From Acidimicrobiaceae bacterium (lineage in GTDB: Bacteria > Actinomycetota > Acidimicrobiia > Acidimicrobiales > Poriferisodalaceae), in contig PBKA01000016.1 in assembly GCA_002721305.1 (NCBI GenBank), positions 1 to 64,000 of the forward strand: a stretch of DNA of 64,000 nucleotides, read 5' to 3'. Under the pieces are notes generated by a model. That model was not told the origin of the DNA. It searched no databases and saw only the letters and a program-made list of their open reading frames with translations. This document shows positions 31,007 through 41,572 of the stretch, piece by piece (the first letter of the stretch is position 1; the number at the start of each line of letters is the position of its first letter). The position numbers and the translations under genes are program-made.

Positions 31007-31560
31007 TAGCTGTCTCCTCGCTCTTCAGGGACTGGAGTCTCCGATTGCGTGGGTTTTCGCGCCAGTACTACAGCACCAATGACTGCAACCACTAAGAGCA
31101 GAGAGGTCAATTCAAACGCGTACACATGGTCTGAGAACAGCGACCGAGCAAGAAGCCGGACATTTTCTCCGCCTGCCGCTGAACCGCCCATCGATGGGGC
31201 TCCGGTTACGGGCTCTCCAACAGCGACGATCAGTGCTCCCAAGACGACTAACGACCCTGACCCGAACGCTAAGGCAGCCCATCGTTGTGCAGGTAATAGG
31301 GACAGTTCTAGATTTTGAGCTCGATCTACGCCTAGGAGCATGATGACGAACAGAAAGAGGACAACTATCGCTCCTGCATAGACGATCACTTGGACGGCAG
31401 CGAGAAAATGTGCTTCTTGAGCAACAAATTGGACTGCGATGCCAAAAAGGGTCATTACCAGCATCAAGGCTGAGTGGACCGGGTTTCTAGCGAGGATTAC
31501 TCCGAGCGCTCCGGTTAGACAGACCGCGGCAGCGACTAGGAAGACGAGAGTGTCAACCAT
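31006..31560 (-). CDS. nuoJ: Complex I subunit J, 14-subunit operon
   Basis: LARNPVHSALMLVMTLFGIAVQFVAQEAHFLAAVQVIVYAGAIVVLFLFVIMLLGVD. Confidence 0.95.
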   Translation of the reverse strand: MVDTLVFLVAAAVCLTGALGVILARNPVHSALMLVMTLFGIAVQFVAQEAHFLAAVQVIVYAGAIVVLFLFVIMLLGVDRAQNLELSLLPAQRWAALAFGSGSLVVLGALIVAVGEPVTGAPSMGGSAAGGENVRLLARSLFSDHVYAFELTSLLLVVAVIGAVVLARKPTQSETPVPEERGDS

Positions 31561-32210
31561 TAGTGGCTATCTCCCGGTTGAACGTCTTCCTCCTCGGAGT
31601 TATCGGACTTCGATCGCAAAGTCGGGTCGTGTTGCCCCATTTCAGGCGTTCGAATGCCGTATCCGAGTTCGCCGCTCCAGCCCACCCGATTTTGGTACTC
31701 AGGGTTTCCGGCCGATGCTGTAGCTCGCATCCAACCGGATGTGGCTACGTCATCTCCTTGGTGCCAGAGTTCCCATGGCTGGGGCTGTGGCAGGCCGTCA
31801 TCTCCGACGATTAGTTCGTTTTTTGTATAGATGGCGTCCGCTCGGTTGCTGAAACTGAATTCAAATAGCTTGGATTCGGTGATGGCCTCTGTAGGGCAGG
31901 CTTCAACACAAAGGTCGCAGTGAATGCAACGCAGGTAATTGATCTCATAGACATACCCGTAGCGTTCCCCTGGTGACACGGGCTCAGTTTCGGGGTTATC
32001 GGCGCCTCGAACATAAATGCATTTAGCGGGACATACGCCTGCACACAATTCGCAACCGATGCACTTTTCCATGCCGTCTTCGTATCGATTCAGCACGTGT
32101 CTTCCGTGAAACCGCGGTGGTTTTGGACGCTTCTCTTTTGGATATTCTGTAGTAACTCTTTCTTCGAAGAGTTTTTTAAATGTGACTTTGAAGCCCGTGA
32201 GGTATCCCAT
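31560..32210 (-). CDS. nuoI: Complex I subunit I, 14-subunit operon
   Basis: Track ORF extends to 32405; start [13 protein letters not shown] at 32210 overlaps the nuoH stop (TAATG). [12 protein letters not shown] and [12 protein letters not shown]. Confidence 0.94.
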   Translation of the reverse strand: MGYLTGFKVTFKKLFEERVTTEYPKEKRPKPPRFHGRHVLNRYEDGMEKCIGCELCAGVCPAKCIYVRGADNPETEPVSPGERYGYVYEINYLRCIHCDLCVEACPTEAITESKLFEFSFSNRADAIYTKNELIVGDDGLPQPQPWELWHQGDDVATSGWMRATASAGNPEYQNRVGWSGELGYGIRTPEMGQHDPTLRSKSDNSEEEDVQPGDSH

Positions 32211-33403
32211 TACGCGTCTTCCATTTCTTCTCGGTAGGCGCGGTCTCCGGCTCGAAGGGCTGCCAAGAGCAACGAAGCCCCAGTCGCTAGCGCCACTATC
32301 GCAGCACCGTATGTAGCTATCCAATTCCAGTCGTACGTGGCGCGTAACTCTTTGAGGCTGATGAACATCAGCCAGAACAGAATTAGGGGGATTAGGAGTT
32401 TCCACCCGAGGTGCATCAGTTGGTCGTAACGGAGACGGGGGAGGGTAGCTCTAAACCAAACGAAGACGAACAAGAACGCAAGTACCTTCAGTAAGAACCA
32501 CACGGTTGGCCAGAACCAGGTCATTCCGAAGAGGATTGGCCCAGCGGGTCCTCCAAAGAAAAGGGTGACCATAATGGCGGACATAGTGATCACGTTCATG
32601 AATTCTGCGAGAAAGAACAGTGCAAATCGGATTGATGAATACTCGGTATGAAACCCGCCTACTAATTCTTGTTCGGCTTCAACTAAGTCGAAGGGGGGCC
32701 GGTTCAATTCCGCGGTTGCCGCTATCAAAAACACAACGAAGGGGACAATCCCTGAGGAAATGAGAAACCACCTGGTGATGCCGCCCGATTGGGCCGCGAC
32801 GATTCCGTGTGTCGACAAAGTACCCGCCAGTATTACGACAACGACCGTGGCCATGCCGAGTGCCGCTTCATAGGAGATGGCTTGGGCGGATGCACGAACT
32901 GAACCGATGAGCGGATATTTGGATCCTGAGGCCCAGCCCGCGAGCATGACGCCGTAGACAGCTATTGACGACATTGCCAACAGGAGAAGGATCCCGATTG
33001 GTGGATCCGCTACCTGAAGAAACGTTTCACGTCCAAAGATTGTGACCGTGCCTGAGTCCCCGCCACCGAAAGAGCCTCCGATGGGCACCACTGCGAACGA
33101 CAGGAATGCGGTAACCGCTGAGATGTATGGCGCAAGTCTGAAAACAAGGGGATCAGCATTTTCTGGACGAAGGTCTTCTTTGAAGAAGAACTTCACTCCG
33201 TCCGCGAAGGTTTGCAGTAGGCCCCATGGGCCCGCCACGTTCGGACCTATGCGATTTTGCATGTCCGAGATGAGCTTTCGCTCAAACCAAACCATGAACA
33301 TCGTTGCGACGAGAAGGAAGGTGAAGGCAACTAGGACTTTAATGAGCATGATGCCCACATCGGTCAGATCGACCCCGTCGAAATAAAGCGGATCTCCTGT
33401 CAT
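32210..33403 (-). CDS. nuoH: Complex I subunit H, 14-subunit operon
   Basis: [69 protein letters not shown]. Confidence 0.95.
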   Translation of the reverse strand: MTGDPLYFDGVDLTDVGIMLIKVLVAFTFLLVATMFMVWFERKLISDMQNRIGPNVAGPWGLLQTFADGVKFFFKEDLRPENADPLVFRLAPYISAVTAFLSFAVVPIGGSFGGGDSGTVTIFGRETFLQVADPPIGILLLLAMSSIAVYGVMLAGWASGSKYPLIGSVRASAQAISYEAALGMATVVVVILAGTLSTHGIVAAQSGGITRWFLISSGIVPFVVFLIAATAELNRPPFDLVEAEQELVGGFHTEYSSIRFALFFLAEFMNVITMSAIMVTLFFGGPAGPILFGMTWFWPTVWFLLKVLAFLFVFVWFRATLPRLRYDQLMHLGWKLLIPLILFWLMFISLKELRATYDWNWIATYGAAIVALATGASLLLAALRAGDRAYREEMEDA

Positions 33404-35835
33404 AGTGTCTCTATACGGATGTCGTTCACCGCGGCGTCAGCATCAATAAAGCGGTTGGCGCCACCACCGGGTTGGTTGAACGGAAGCATCGCGGTGCCTC
33501 GTTGGATGTTCTCGTCAGCGATAGCCGTAATGGTTTCAGTCGACCGGGTGGAGATCACGCGGACATCGTCCCCACTCGAGATTCCCAACCGTTGGAGATC
33601 GTTGGGATGCACCTTTAAAGCAGGTGCTGCAGCGAGCGGTTGTAGTGAAGGGCTGTGGGCCGTCGCTGTTGCAGCGTCCCAAAGTTTGCGACCACTCACC
33701 AATCGGAGTCCGTAGCCGTCAGCGACCGGGGGTGTTTCAGGTGCTGGCAAGTTCAGTTCCAACGAGGTTTCTTGCACGAGAATGCCTTCGTGGGCTTCGG
33801 AACTTTCGACTCTTTCTAAAGTCACGCCAGCATGACTTGGGGCAACGCGTTCGATCTCTCGCCATATCTCTTGCTTTGAACTCAGGCCCAGGTCGCTCCC
33901 AAGACGCCATGCGAGTTCGGTTGCGATCATCCAGTCGTCGCGTGCTGACCCCGGGGGGGTGATCTTTTGGGTCAGCCTGCTGATCCGGCCTTCAATGTTC
34001 GTTGTGGTGCCGCCTTGTTCTCCATAAGCAGTCGCCGGTAGCGCAACATCCGCCTGGGCAACTGAATCGGTCACGAAGTTGTCAATGGCGATGACTGTTT
34101 TGGCTTTTTGTATCGCTTCGGCTGCGAGGTTGCGGTCCGGAAAGTCGGATAAGGGGTCCGCACCCAACAAAATGAGAGTGTCGAGATCGCCCGAAGCCGC
34201 AGCATGAAGCATTCCCGTTGTGTCAAGCCCTTTAGCAGCTGGGACGGCACCCCAGGTCTCTAGGAGGGCTTGGCTTGGCTGTCGGATGTCGGTGCGACCA
34301 GGCAGAATTCCTGGGGCAAGACCCATATCGAGTGCACCTCGTACATTACCCCTCCTCAGCGCTGGGAGGAACGTCGCGTGTGGGAGTTCTGTTCGAATCA
34401 CTGCAGCCAATGACAGTGCTGGATCCGCAGACTCGGCCATCGAAGCTCGTCCAAAGACAACGACAACCGAGCCTTCACCGAGTTGTCCGGCCAAGGGATC
34501 GTCACTCGCCAACAATTCGCTCAAGGCTTTGGCGGTTTCCCCCGGCGCGCAGCGAATCGATCGTTGCGCATACGGCTCGCATCCCGTCGGGTTTGGACCT
34601 ATCTCCACTACGTTGGTTTGGCCCTTGGTTGCGGCACCGCGAAGTCGTAAATGCAGTATCGCTAACTCTTCTTTGATGTCGGGACCTACAACAAGGACAG
34701 TGTCCGCAGAGCATGCGTCGGCAATGGTGGCCGGCGGCAGGGCCAGAACTACTTCAGCTGGCAGGCCGTCGCCCAATTGAGCGTCGACGTTGTCTGTACC
34801 TACTATCGATCCCGCGAACTTTGACCATGCATATGCATCTTCATTAGTCAGTCTTGACCCGCCGATGATCCCCACACGTTCAGGTCCCGCTTGCTGTATG
34901 GCTTCAGCCGCGACAGCGAGGGCGGATCCCCAGTCGATCCCTAACAGTTGTCGCGGATCATCAATATCTCTGATAAGCGGCGTCGTTAAGCGCTGTTCAC
35001 TGTTGACGGACTCAAAGTTGAAACGTCCTTTGTCACACAGCCAACCGTGGTTCACTGATTCCACGTCCACTCCCAAGTACCGGACGAGTTCGTTCCTGGA
35101 TGATTGAACGGCGACACGACAACCCATAGAGCACGTTGTGCAAGTTGATTCCACCTGCTCTAAATCCCAGGGTCGCGCCTTAAATCGATAAGGGGCAGCG
35201 GTCAGTGCTCCTACGGGGCAGATCTGAACTGTGTTGCCTGAAAAATACGAGCTAAACGGTTCATCGGGGAAGGTAAGAACTTGAGTCGCGTTTCCTCGTT
35301 CCATGAAGTAGATGAGCGGGTCCCCAGCGACTTCGTCGGCAAAGCGAGTACATCGGTCGCACAATATGCAGCGTTCTCTGTCTAGATGAACGAGGTCAGA
35401 AATTGGAATGGGTTTTTCGTAGTGGCGCTTTTCTTCCACGAACCGTGATTCGCCCGGTCCGTAGGCCATTGTTTGATCCTGAAGGGGGCATTCTCCCCCT
35501 TTGTCGCATACAGGGCAGTCCAGGGGGTGGTTCACAAGAAGGAATTCAAGAATTCCTTCTTGTGCTCGTTTCGTGTCTTCTGACTCGGTGTCGACCGACA
35601 TCCCGTCTGATACGGGGACCATGCACGACGGTTGCAGCATCGGACCGCGACCCGTGTCAATATCGACTAGGCACATACGACACATGCCGACTGGTGACAT
35701 GCGTTCGTGATAGCAAAATCTCGGTATATGAACTCCCGCGCGGTCAGCCGCGGCAATGACCATCTCGCCGGCTTGTGCGTCAATTTGAGTTCCGTTGATG
35801 GTGACTGTGATCTCGCTAGGTGTTGGTTCAGACAT
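33400..35835 (-). CDS. nuoG: Complex I subunit G, 14-subunit operon
   Basis: 811 aa with 2Fe-2S, 4Fe-4S and CTTCSMGC...C (N7-type) motifs and a molybdopterin-oxidoreductase-like domain. Confidence 0.95.
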   Translation of the reverse strand: MSEPTPSEITVTINGTQIDAQAGEMVIAAADRAGVHIPRFCYHERMSPVGMCRMCLVDIDTGRGPMLQPSCMVPVSDGMSVDTESEDTKRAQEGILEFLLVNHPLDCPVCDKGGECPLQDQTMAYGPGESRFVEEKRHYEKPIPISDLVHLDRERCILCDRCTRFADEVAGDPLIYFMERGNATQVLTFPDEPFSSYFSGNTVQICPVGALTAAPYRFKARPWDLEQVESTCTTCSMGCRVAVQSSRNELVRYLGVDVESVNHGWLCDKGRFNFESVNSEQRLTTPLIRDIDDPRQLLGIDWGSALAVAAEAIQQAGPERVGIIGGSRLTNEDAYAWSKFAGSIVGTDNVDAQLGDGLPAEVVLALPPATIADACSADTVLVVGPDIKEELAILHLRLRGAATKGQTNVVEIGPNPTGCEPYAQRSIRCAPGETAKALSELLASDDPLAGQLGEGSVVVVFGRASMAESADPALSLAAVIRTELPHATFLPALRRGNVRGALDMGLAPGILPGRTDIRQPSQALLETWGAVPAAKGLDTTGMLHAAASGDLDTLILLGADPLSDFPDRNLAAEAIQKAKTVIAIDNFVTDSVAQADVALPATAYGEQGGTTTNIEGRISRLTQKITPPGSARDDWMIATELAWRLGSDLGLSSKQEIWREIERVAPSHAGVTLERVESSEAHEGILVQETSLELNLPAPETPPVADGYGLRLVSGRKLWDAATATAHSPSLQPLAAAPALKVHPNDLQRLGISSGDDVRVISTRSTETITAIADENIQRGTAMLPFNQPGGGANRFIDADAAVNDIRIETL

Positions 35836-37240
35836 CGACAGCCACCTCGATCATGGTTGGATAATCGTTACCGGCAACTTTGGCTTCGAATTCTTCCCGG
35901 AACAATGTGAGTGCTGAATGAATTGGAGCAAAGGCTGAGGGTCCCACAAAACAGATAGTTGTCATGCGGTAGGGGAATGGGACAGCTTCAATTCCTTTTG
36001 AAGGGACTGCGGCGTGGGGAAAGTCGCCGGGGCAGATTGTTTCTCCTACTTCGATTAACAATTCGAGATCGCGGGTAGTTCCACGTCCTTCTACGACCCG
36101 CCGGAGTATCTGTTCGAGCCAAGTCCCGCCCTCTCGGCAGGGCACACATTTGCCACATGATTCATGTGCATAGAACTTGGTGAGGGTGAGAGCTGCGGCC
36201 GGGATGTCTGTCGTCTCATCCATTACCATGATTGCGCCGGACCCAAGCATGGATCCTTGCGGTCCAACTTGACTTGCTTCGAACGGCAGATCAAGTTGAT
36301 CGGCCGTGAACCACGGGGCCGAACCGCCGCCCGGGACAAACGCCTTCAACTGGTTGTCATCGCGAATTCCTCCACACATGTCAGATCCGTAGAGCAAATC
36401 GCGAAAGGTAGTGGTGCCGTTGACGATTTCGTAGACCCCCGGCCGCTTCACATGTCCGCTGACCGCCACCATGCGCGTACCCGGCGAGCTCTCGGTTCCG
36501 ATTGCAGTGAAGGCCCCAGCTCCATGTTCGAGAATCCATGGAAGGTTCGACAAAGTTTCGACGTTGTTCACGATGGTCGGTTGTCCGTACAAACCAATTG
36601 ATGCGGGAAAGTAAGGCGGCTTTAGTCTCGGCATTCCACGATTACCTTCGAGACTTTCAATTAATGCCGTCTCCTCGCCCACTACATAGGCGCCTGCTCC
36701 CCAGTGCAAAATTATGTCGACCGAGAAATCACTGTCCTGAATGTTCTTACCGATGTAGCCAGCTGCGTACGCTTCGTTGAGCGCCTGCGCGACACGTTCT
36801 TGCGCCACAGCCATCTCGCCACGTACATAGAGAAAACATTGGCTCAAACCGACTGCGTAACAGGCGATTAAACAGCCTTCTATAAGTTGATGGGGGTCTA
36901 ACTCCATTAGCAGTCTGTCTTTGTAGGTTCCCGGTTCGGATTCGTCACCGTTGACCACTAGGTACCGAGGCCACACTTCTGGGGGGCAAAACCCCCATTT
37001 GACTCCAGCTGGGAATCCTGCTCCCCCCCGACCTAACAGCGTTGCATCCCGGACTTCGTTGTGAACTTCCTCTGGGGTTCGTCGCAGGGCTTTTTTCAGT
37101 CCTTCGTATCCACCAGTGGCTTCATATCTTGTGAGTGTGTGCGAGTCTTCGTAGTCGAAACGAGAGGTCACTATTCGAGGGGTTTTGTTGGCGATAAAGC
37201 CCGGCGCATGGGGAATCGCGGTTCCTGTCATCTCGTTCAT
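35828..37240 (-). CDS. nuoF: Complex I subunit F, 14-subunit operon
   Basis: GRGGAGFPAGVKWGFCP; NGDESEPGTYKDRLLMELDPHQLIEG; ESCGKCVPCREGGTWL. Confidence 0.96.
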   Translation of the reverse strand: MNEMTGTAIPHAPGFIANKTPRIVTSRFDYEDSHTLTRYEATGGYEGLKKALRRTPEEVHNEVRDATLLGRGGAGFPAGVKWGFCPPEVWPRYLVVNGDESEPGTYKDRLLMELDPHQLIEGCLIACYAVGLSQCFLYVRGEMAVAQERVAQALNEAYAAGYIGKNIQDSDFSVDIILHWGAGAYVVGEETALIESLEGNRGMPRLKPPYFPASIGLYGQPTIVNNVETLSNLPWILEHGAGAFTAIGTESSPGTRMVAVSGHVKRPGVYEIVNGTTTFRDLLYGSDMCGGIRDDNQLKAFVPGGGSAPWFTADQLDLPFEASQVGPQGSMLGSGAIMVMDETTDIPAAALTLTKFYAHESCGKCVPCREGGTWLEQILRRVVEGRGTTRDLELLIEVGETICPGDFPHAAVPSKGIEAVPFPYRMTTICFVGPSAFAPIHSALTLFREEFEAKVAGNDYPTMIEVAVDV

Positions 37241-37848
37241 TTCTCACCGCTGTCTGTGCCTAGCCAGATCGGGGCGGACACAACCTCTTCGGGAGGTGTC
37301 GGGCCCACAAATCGGTCTTCGGGGATGTGTTGGCGGATCCGAGACAAAACACCGTGTTGGGGGACATCGTGATCAGCTGAGGCAAGTTCTTCGATTAGTT
37401 GATCGAATTGGTCTGCGGTGACTCGATACTGGTGTCGATAATTGACCTGTAGACAGGGCGCTTCGGTGCATGCAGCCTGACATTCTGCTCCTTCAAGGGT
37501 GAACATGCCATCGGATGTGGAGCCACCAGATTTCACTCCGAGCCGGGACTCCGCATGTTTCATCAGATCTCCTGCACCCATGAGGGCACAGGACATTGTC
37601 GTGCAGATGTTGATGACGTATTTGCCCACGGGCTTGCGTTTAAACATCTCGTAGAAGGAGCATGTGCCGAGCACTTCTGCGCTGGTTGTGCCGACTAACT
37701 CAGCGATTTCTGTCATCGCCTCATCGGTGATCCACCCCTCTTGTTCCTGTGCAAGATGTAGAAGCGGGATCATGGCCGATCGAGCTTTGGGGTACCTCTC
37801 AATCATTTCCCGCGCTAGTTCCGAATTCTCATCAGTGAAGAATTTCAT
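37237..37848 (-). CDS. nuoE: Complex I subunit E, 14-subunit operon
   Basis: Thioredoxin-like 2Fe-2S; YVINICTTMSCALMGAGDL; GAECQAACTEAPCLQVN. Confidence 0.95.
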   Translation of the reverse strand: MKFFTDENSELAREMIERYPKARSAMIPLLHLAQEQEGWITDEAMTEIAELVGTTSAEVLGTCSFYEMFKRKPVGKYVINICTTMSCALMGAGDLMKHAESRLGVKSGGSTSDGMFTLEGAECQAACTEAPCLQVNYRHQYRVTADQFDQLIEELASADHDVPQHGVLSRIRQHIPEDRFVGPTPPEEVVSAPIWLGTDSGEK

Positions 37849-39101
37849 CTATCGACCTCCCCCATAATGGGATCGATAGATGAGATAACAGCTATCGCAT
37901 CGGCTAAGAGACCTCCGTGCATCATGTGTGGCAGGGTTTGCAGATTCACAAACGACGGTGCGCGGATGTGCATTCGTTGGGGCTTAGCGCCACCATCGGA
38001 GACTAAATAGCAGCCCAGTTCCCCTCTGGGTGATTCAACAGCGGTATAGATTTCGCCGGGTGGTACTTTGAATCCTTCAGTAAAGATTTTGAAGTGGTGG
38101 ATGAGGGCTTCCATTGACTCATCGATACGTGCGCGAGGTGGTGGCGTAACTTTTCGGTCCTCGGCTCGATACGCGCCTTCGGGCATCAACTCTAAACATT
38201 GTTCGACGATTCTCATGGATTCTCGAATTTCGTTGAGACGTATCGCGTATCGATCAAATGTGTCTCCGTAAGTGCCAACAACGATGTCGAAGTCAACCTG
38301 GTCATAGGCTAGATACGGCATAGCTCTTCGAAGATCCCATGCATATCCCGTGGATCGCAATATGGGACCGGTGGCACCTAGGGCGAGTGCTTCTTCTGTT
38401 GTGATCACCCCGATCCCTTGGGTCCTTTCCCGCCAGATTGGTTGTCCGGTCATCAGTACATCGAACTGTTCGAGACGTTCTGGGAGGGCATCGAGAATGC
38501 TTCGAATGTCGTCGCGCCAACCGTCAGGAAGATCCGCAGCTACGCCACCCGGTCTGATGTAGTTGTGGTTCATTCGAAGCCCGGTCACCTTTTCGAAGAA
38601 GCGGAGAACTTCTTCACGTTCCCGCCATCCGTAGATCATCATGCCGACGGCGCCAAGGTCCATTCCATTGGTTGCCAAAAACAGCAAGTGCGACGACATT
38701 CGGTTCAGTTCACACATCAACATCCGAATCCACGTCGCTCGGTCGGGAATCTCGACTTCGAGTAGCGCCTCAACTGCCAGAGAAAACGTCAACTCTGTAA
38801 AAAGCGGGGACGCATAATCCATGCGAGTGACATTTGTTGGCCCCTGCAGGTAAGTAAGGTCCTCCGCTGTCTTTTCCATTCCCGTGTGCAGATAACCGAT
38901 GACCGGCTTCGAGCGCAGGACGGTCTCGCCTTGTAGCTCCATCGTCACGCGAAGTACACCGTGGGTCGATGGGTGTTGCGGACCCATATTGATGATCATT
39001 CGCTCATCGTCCGGATCCACGACAGCGGCTCGTTCTTCTGCTTCAGTTTCAGACATTCTAAGAACGGCATCGCGATTGCGAAGGTGATCCAATGTCGTCA
39101 T
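37845..39101 (-). CDS. nuoD: Complex I subunit D, 14-subunit operon
   Basis: NMGPQHPSTHGVLRVTMELQGETVLRSKPVIGYLHTGMEKTAEDLTY. Confidence 0.95.
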   Translation of the reverse strand: MTTLDHLRNRDAVLRMSETEAEERAAVVDPDDERMIINMGPQHPSTHGVLRVTMELQGETVLRSKPVIGYLHTGMEKTAEDLTYLQGPTNVTRMDYASPLFTELTFSLAVEALLEVEIPDRATWIRMLMCELNRMSSHLLFLATNGMDLGAVGMMIYGWREREEVLRFFEKVTGLRMNHNYIRPGGVAADLPDGWRDDIRSILDALPERLEQFDVLMTGQPIWRERTQGIGVITTEEALALGATGPILRSTGYAWDLRRAMPYLAYDQVDFDIVVGTYGDTFDRYAIRLNEIRESMRIVEQCLELMPEGAYRAEDRKVTPPPRARIDESMEALIHHFKIFTEGFKVPPGEIYTAVESPRGELGCYLVSDGGAKPQRMHIRAPSFVNLQTLPHMMHGGLLADAIAVISSIDPIMGEVDR

Positions 39102-39643
39102 CTTCCATCCACCGCCTTGAACTGGACGGGAATGCGCCCCATTGAAAAATCTTTGCGGAGTGGGTGCCCTTCCCAGCCGTCTGGTAACAGAATCGGAGTC
39201 GGGTCGGGATGCCCTTCGAATTGCACACCGAACATGTCGGTTGCTTCTCTTTCCATCGCTTCTGCGCCTGGATGGATATCACTGATACTGGCGATGGTGG
39301 GCGATGCCTCGGGAATTTGGACTCTGATTCTGATGCGTCGCTGCGCTTGGACATCAAGCAAATTGACCACTACTTCAAAGCGTTCAGAAGGAACGCTTGA
39401 TGGCAGCACGCGTGTGTTGTTGCCGAGATGGTCAACGCCACAAAGGTCAACGCAGACTCCATATCCGTCATCTCTTAAATTTTGAACTAGTTGTTGATAG
39501 CCATCTGCCTGGGTGTGAAGAACTGTTTGGCCATGACTCTGCGTGACGGGACACCCATGGAGAGTCTCCGCACCCTCCTCGAGTTCTGTCGATTCTTCGA
39601 TTACGCCGGTTTCGTCGTCGGACGGTCCGGCTGTTTCAGTCAT
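39098..39643 (-). CDS. nuoC: Complex I subunit C, 14-subunit operon
   Basis: Track ORF extends to 39685; start [13 protein letters not shown] at 39643. [43 protein letters not shown]. Confidence 0.93.
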   Translation of the reverse strand: MTETAGPSDDETGVIEESTELEEGAETLHGCPVTQSHGQTVLHTQADGYQQLVQNLRDDGYGVCVDLCGVDHLGNNTRVLPSSVPSERFEVVVNLLDVQAQRRIRIRVQIPEASPTIASISDIHPGAEAMEREATDMFGVQFEGHPDPTPILLPDGWEGHPLRKDFSMGRIPVQFKAVDGR

Positions 39644-40256
39644 AGAGGCCCCCGGTTCGAATAACAACCGGTTCTGGCTGAGCATCTACCGCGTGTTCGT
39701 GCCCCAACTCAATTTCTGCTCCTCTCCCGGTGACGACACGTCTTTGAGTGAGTTCGCCTGTGCGAATCTTTTCGTGGAGCGCAAGAATCGCGTGCAGCAA
39801 AGTCTCTGGGCCAGGTGGGCATCCCGGCGCGTAAATGTCAACCGGAACTACTTGGTCCACCCCTTGCACAATCGCGTAGTTGTTGAACATCCCGCCGCTG
39901 GAGGCGCAAACACCCATGCTGATAACCCATTTGGGTTCCATCATCTGGTCGTATATTTGCCTGAGGACCGGCGCCATTTTCTGACTTACTCGTCCAGCAA
40001 CAATCATGAGATCCGCTTGCCTGGGTGAAGCTCGGAATGTTTCCATTCCATAGCGCGCCATGTCGTAGTGAGCTGTGCCCGTCGCCATCATTTCGATTGC
40101 ACAACACGCAAGACCGAAGGTGGCTGGCATCAGGCTTCGCCGACGCGCCCACTTGACCAGCTCTTCTACGGGTGCAGTGATGATGTTGTGACCCAAGCCT
40201 GCTAAGCCGTCATCGCCAAGACCAAGCTTGTGTTTGATATCCGACAGGTCCGCCAT
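39636..40256 (-). CDS. nuoB: Complex I subunit B, 14-subunit operon
   Basis: [57 protein letters not shown]. Confidence 0.95.
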   Translation of the reverse strand: MADLSDIKHKLGLGDDGLAGLGHNIITAPVEELVKWARRRSLMPATFGLACCAIEMMATGTAHYDMARYGMETFRASPRQADLMIVAGRVSQKMAPVLRQIYDQMMEPKWVISMGVCASSGGMFNNYAIVQGVDQVVPVDIYAPGCPPGPETLLHAILALHEKIRTGELTQRRVVTGRGAEIELGHEHAVDAQPEPVVIRTGGLYD

Positions 40257-40732
40257 TAGGCCGCCTCAGAGTCATCAGTGGCATCCGCCATTTCAATTCG
40301 ACCCTCTAGGCCAACTTTTCGAATGGTGGATTCCGTGGTTCGTTCAGGGCTGGTGGCCGGGGTTAGCGTTCGACGCCCGGGACCCCAGTTCAGACCGCCT
40401 TTCCCAAGTTCGTACACGAACGAAAGAAAGAAGATTCCAGCGAAGATAGTCATGGCAACCAGACCGAAAAGACCGAGTTCGTCGTTCGCCACGGCCCACG
40501 GATAAAGGAAGACGATCTCAATGTCGAACATGATGAAAAGCATCGCGACCAAGTAGAACTTGACTGGGAATCGTTCGGGTATAGCTACTTGATCTGTGAT
40601 GCCACATTCGTACGCGGATCTCTTGGCGATGGTGTCTCGTTCTGGGGCCAAGAGGCGGGAGGCGATGATGCTGAGGAGAACGAAAAGAACCCCAAGTATT
40701 CCAAGGGTTAGAACCGGGAGATACTGCTCCAT
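40256..40732 (-). CDS. nuoA: Complex I subunit A, 14-subunit operon
   Basis: [41 protein letters not shown]. Confidence 0.95.
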   Translation of the reverse strand: MEQYLPVLTLGILGVLFVLLSIIASRLLAPERDTIAKRSAYECGITDQVAIPERFPVKFYLVAMLFIMFDIEIVFLYPWAVANDELGLFGLVAMTIFAGIFFLSFVYELGKGGLNWGPGRRTLTPATSPERTTESTIRKVGLEGRIEMADATDDSEAA

Positions 40733-40750
40733 CTCAATTTGCCCCTTCCC

Positions 40751-41572
40751 CTATTCAGTCCCTGCCGCTTCCCGGACAGCCCAAATGGCTTGATCCCGTC
40801 GATGGAGGTGGTAGCAACCTAGACCAAAAAGCAAACCTGAGAAGATGGCAACAAGAGCAGGCCGCAACCTGAGGTTGCCTTGGTCTCTGACCATCACAAC
40901 TGTGTAAATCGGAGCCGCGTCGTCCAGCACTGCTTCTGGTAAGAGAACTTTTCCGTCGGCGTCAAGTTCATTGGGATCAATATCTGGGGTGGGTTTGTAT
41001 GGCTGCAGTTGCACTACCGCATAGTGAGGTCGGCCTCTGCTGGGAATGAAGTATTGAGTTACTGCATTATCTGGTATTCCCAGAGGTCGATAGCGTTCGC
41101 CGCCAATTCGCATGACCCGATGAACCTGGTAATCCGTTGCTGCACTAAATAGACAGGTATTCACGGTTTCCAAGCGACGAGGGTCCGCGTCGTTGCAGAC
41201 AACGGCCGCGTCTGCGGTTGCCCGGGCGTCGGCTTCGATGACGACTTCCCAGCCGCTGCCCGGAGTCGTGTCCACGTCGTTCGATAGTTCTTGAACGAGC
41301 TCAATGGGTACCGCTTCGGGATTGGTACTGACGTGAGTTACTTCCCATGTTGGGCCGTGGCCGACCCAACCGATACCAAAGAACCACCAAATGATTCCCA
41401 TTAGGAGCATCCAGGCCCATAGCCCCGTCCATGCGACCAGAAAGCCCAGCCTGAGCCCAAGGTTGGTCGCCAGTACCATGTAGACCGAACCGCACAGAAC
41501 GAGGATCGCGAGAAGGACCGCCAAATAGCCAGTTAGAACTGGGTCCCAGCCGACTAAAGCAATGAGATTCAT
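40751..41572 (-). CDS. Uncharacterised membrane protein between the cytochrome and nuo operons
   Basis: 273 aa; two N-terminal TM segments, a probable extracytoplasmic domain and a C-terminal TM; ATGA-type overlap with the cytochrome c gene. Confidence 0.75.
   Translation of the reverse strand: MNLIALVGWDPVLTGYLAVLLAILVLCGSVYMVLATNLGLRLGFLVAWTGLWAWMLLMGIIWWFFGIGWVGHGPTWEVTHVSTNPEAVPIELVQELSNDVDTTPGSGWEVVIEADARATADAAVVCNDADPRRLETVNTCLFSAATDYQVHRVMRIGGERYRPLGIPDNAVTQYFIPSRGRPHYAVVQLQPYKPTPDIDPNELDADGKVLLPEAVLDDAAPIYTVVMVRDQGNLRLRPALVAIFSGLLFGLGCYHLHRRDQAIWAVREAAGTE

Noticed and set aside
34220-34780. 186-aa plus-strand ORF antisense to nuoG
   Set aside because: Antisense shadow ORF in high-GC DNA; the sense strand encodes a complete NuoG.
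15177-40732. Possibility that the second nuo set is an assembly duplication
   Set aside because: Paralogs differ greatly in sequence, length and gene content, so this is not a repeat artefact.
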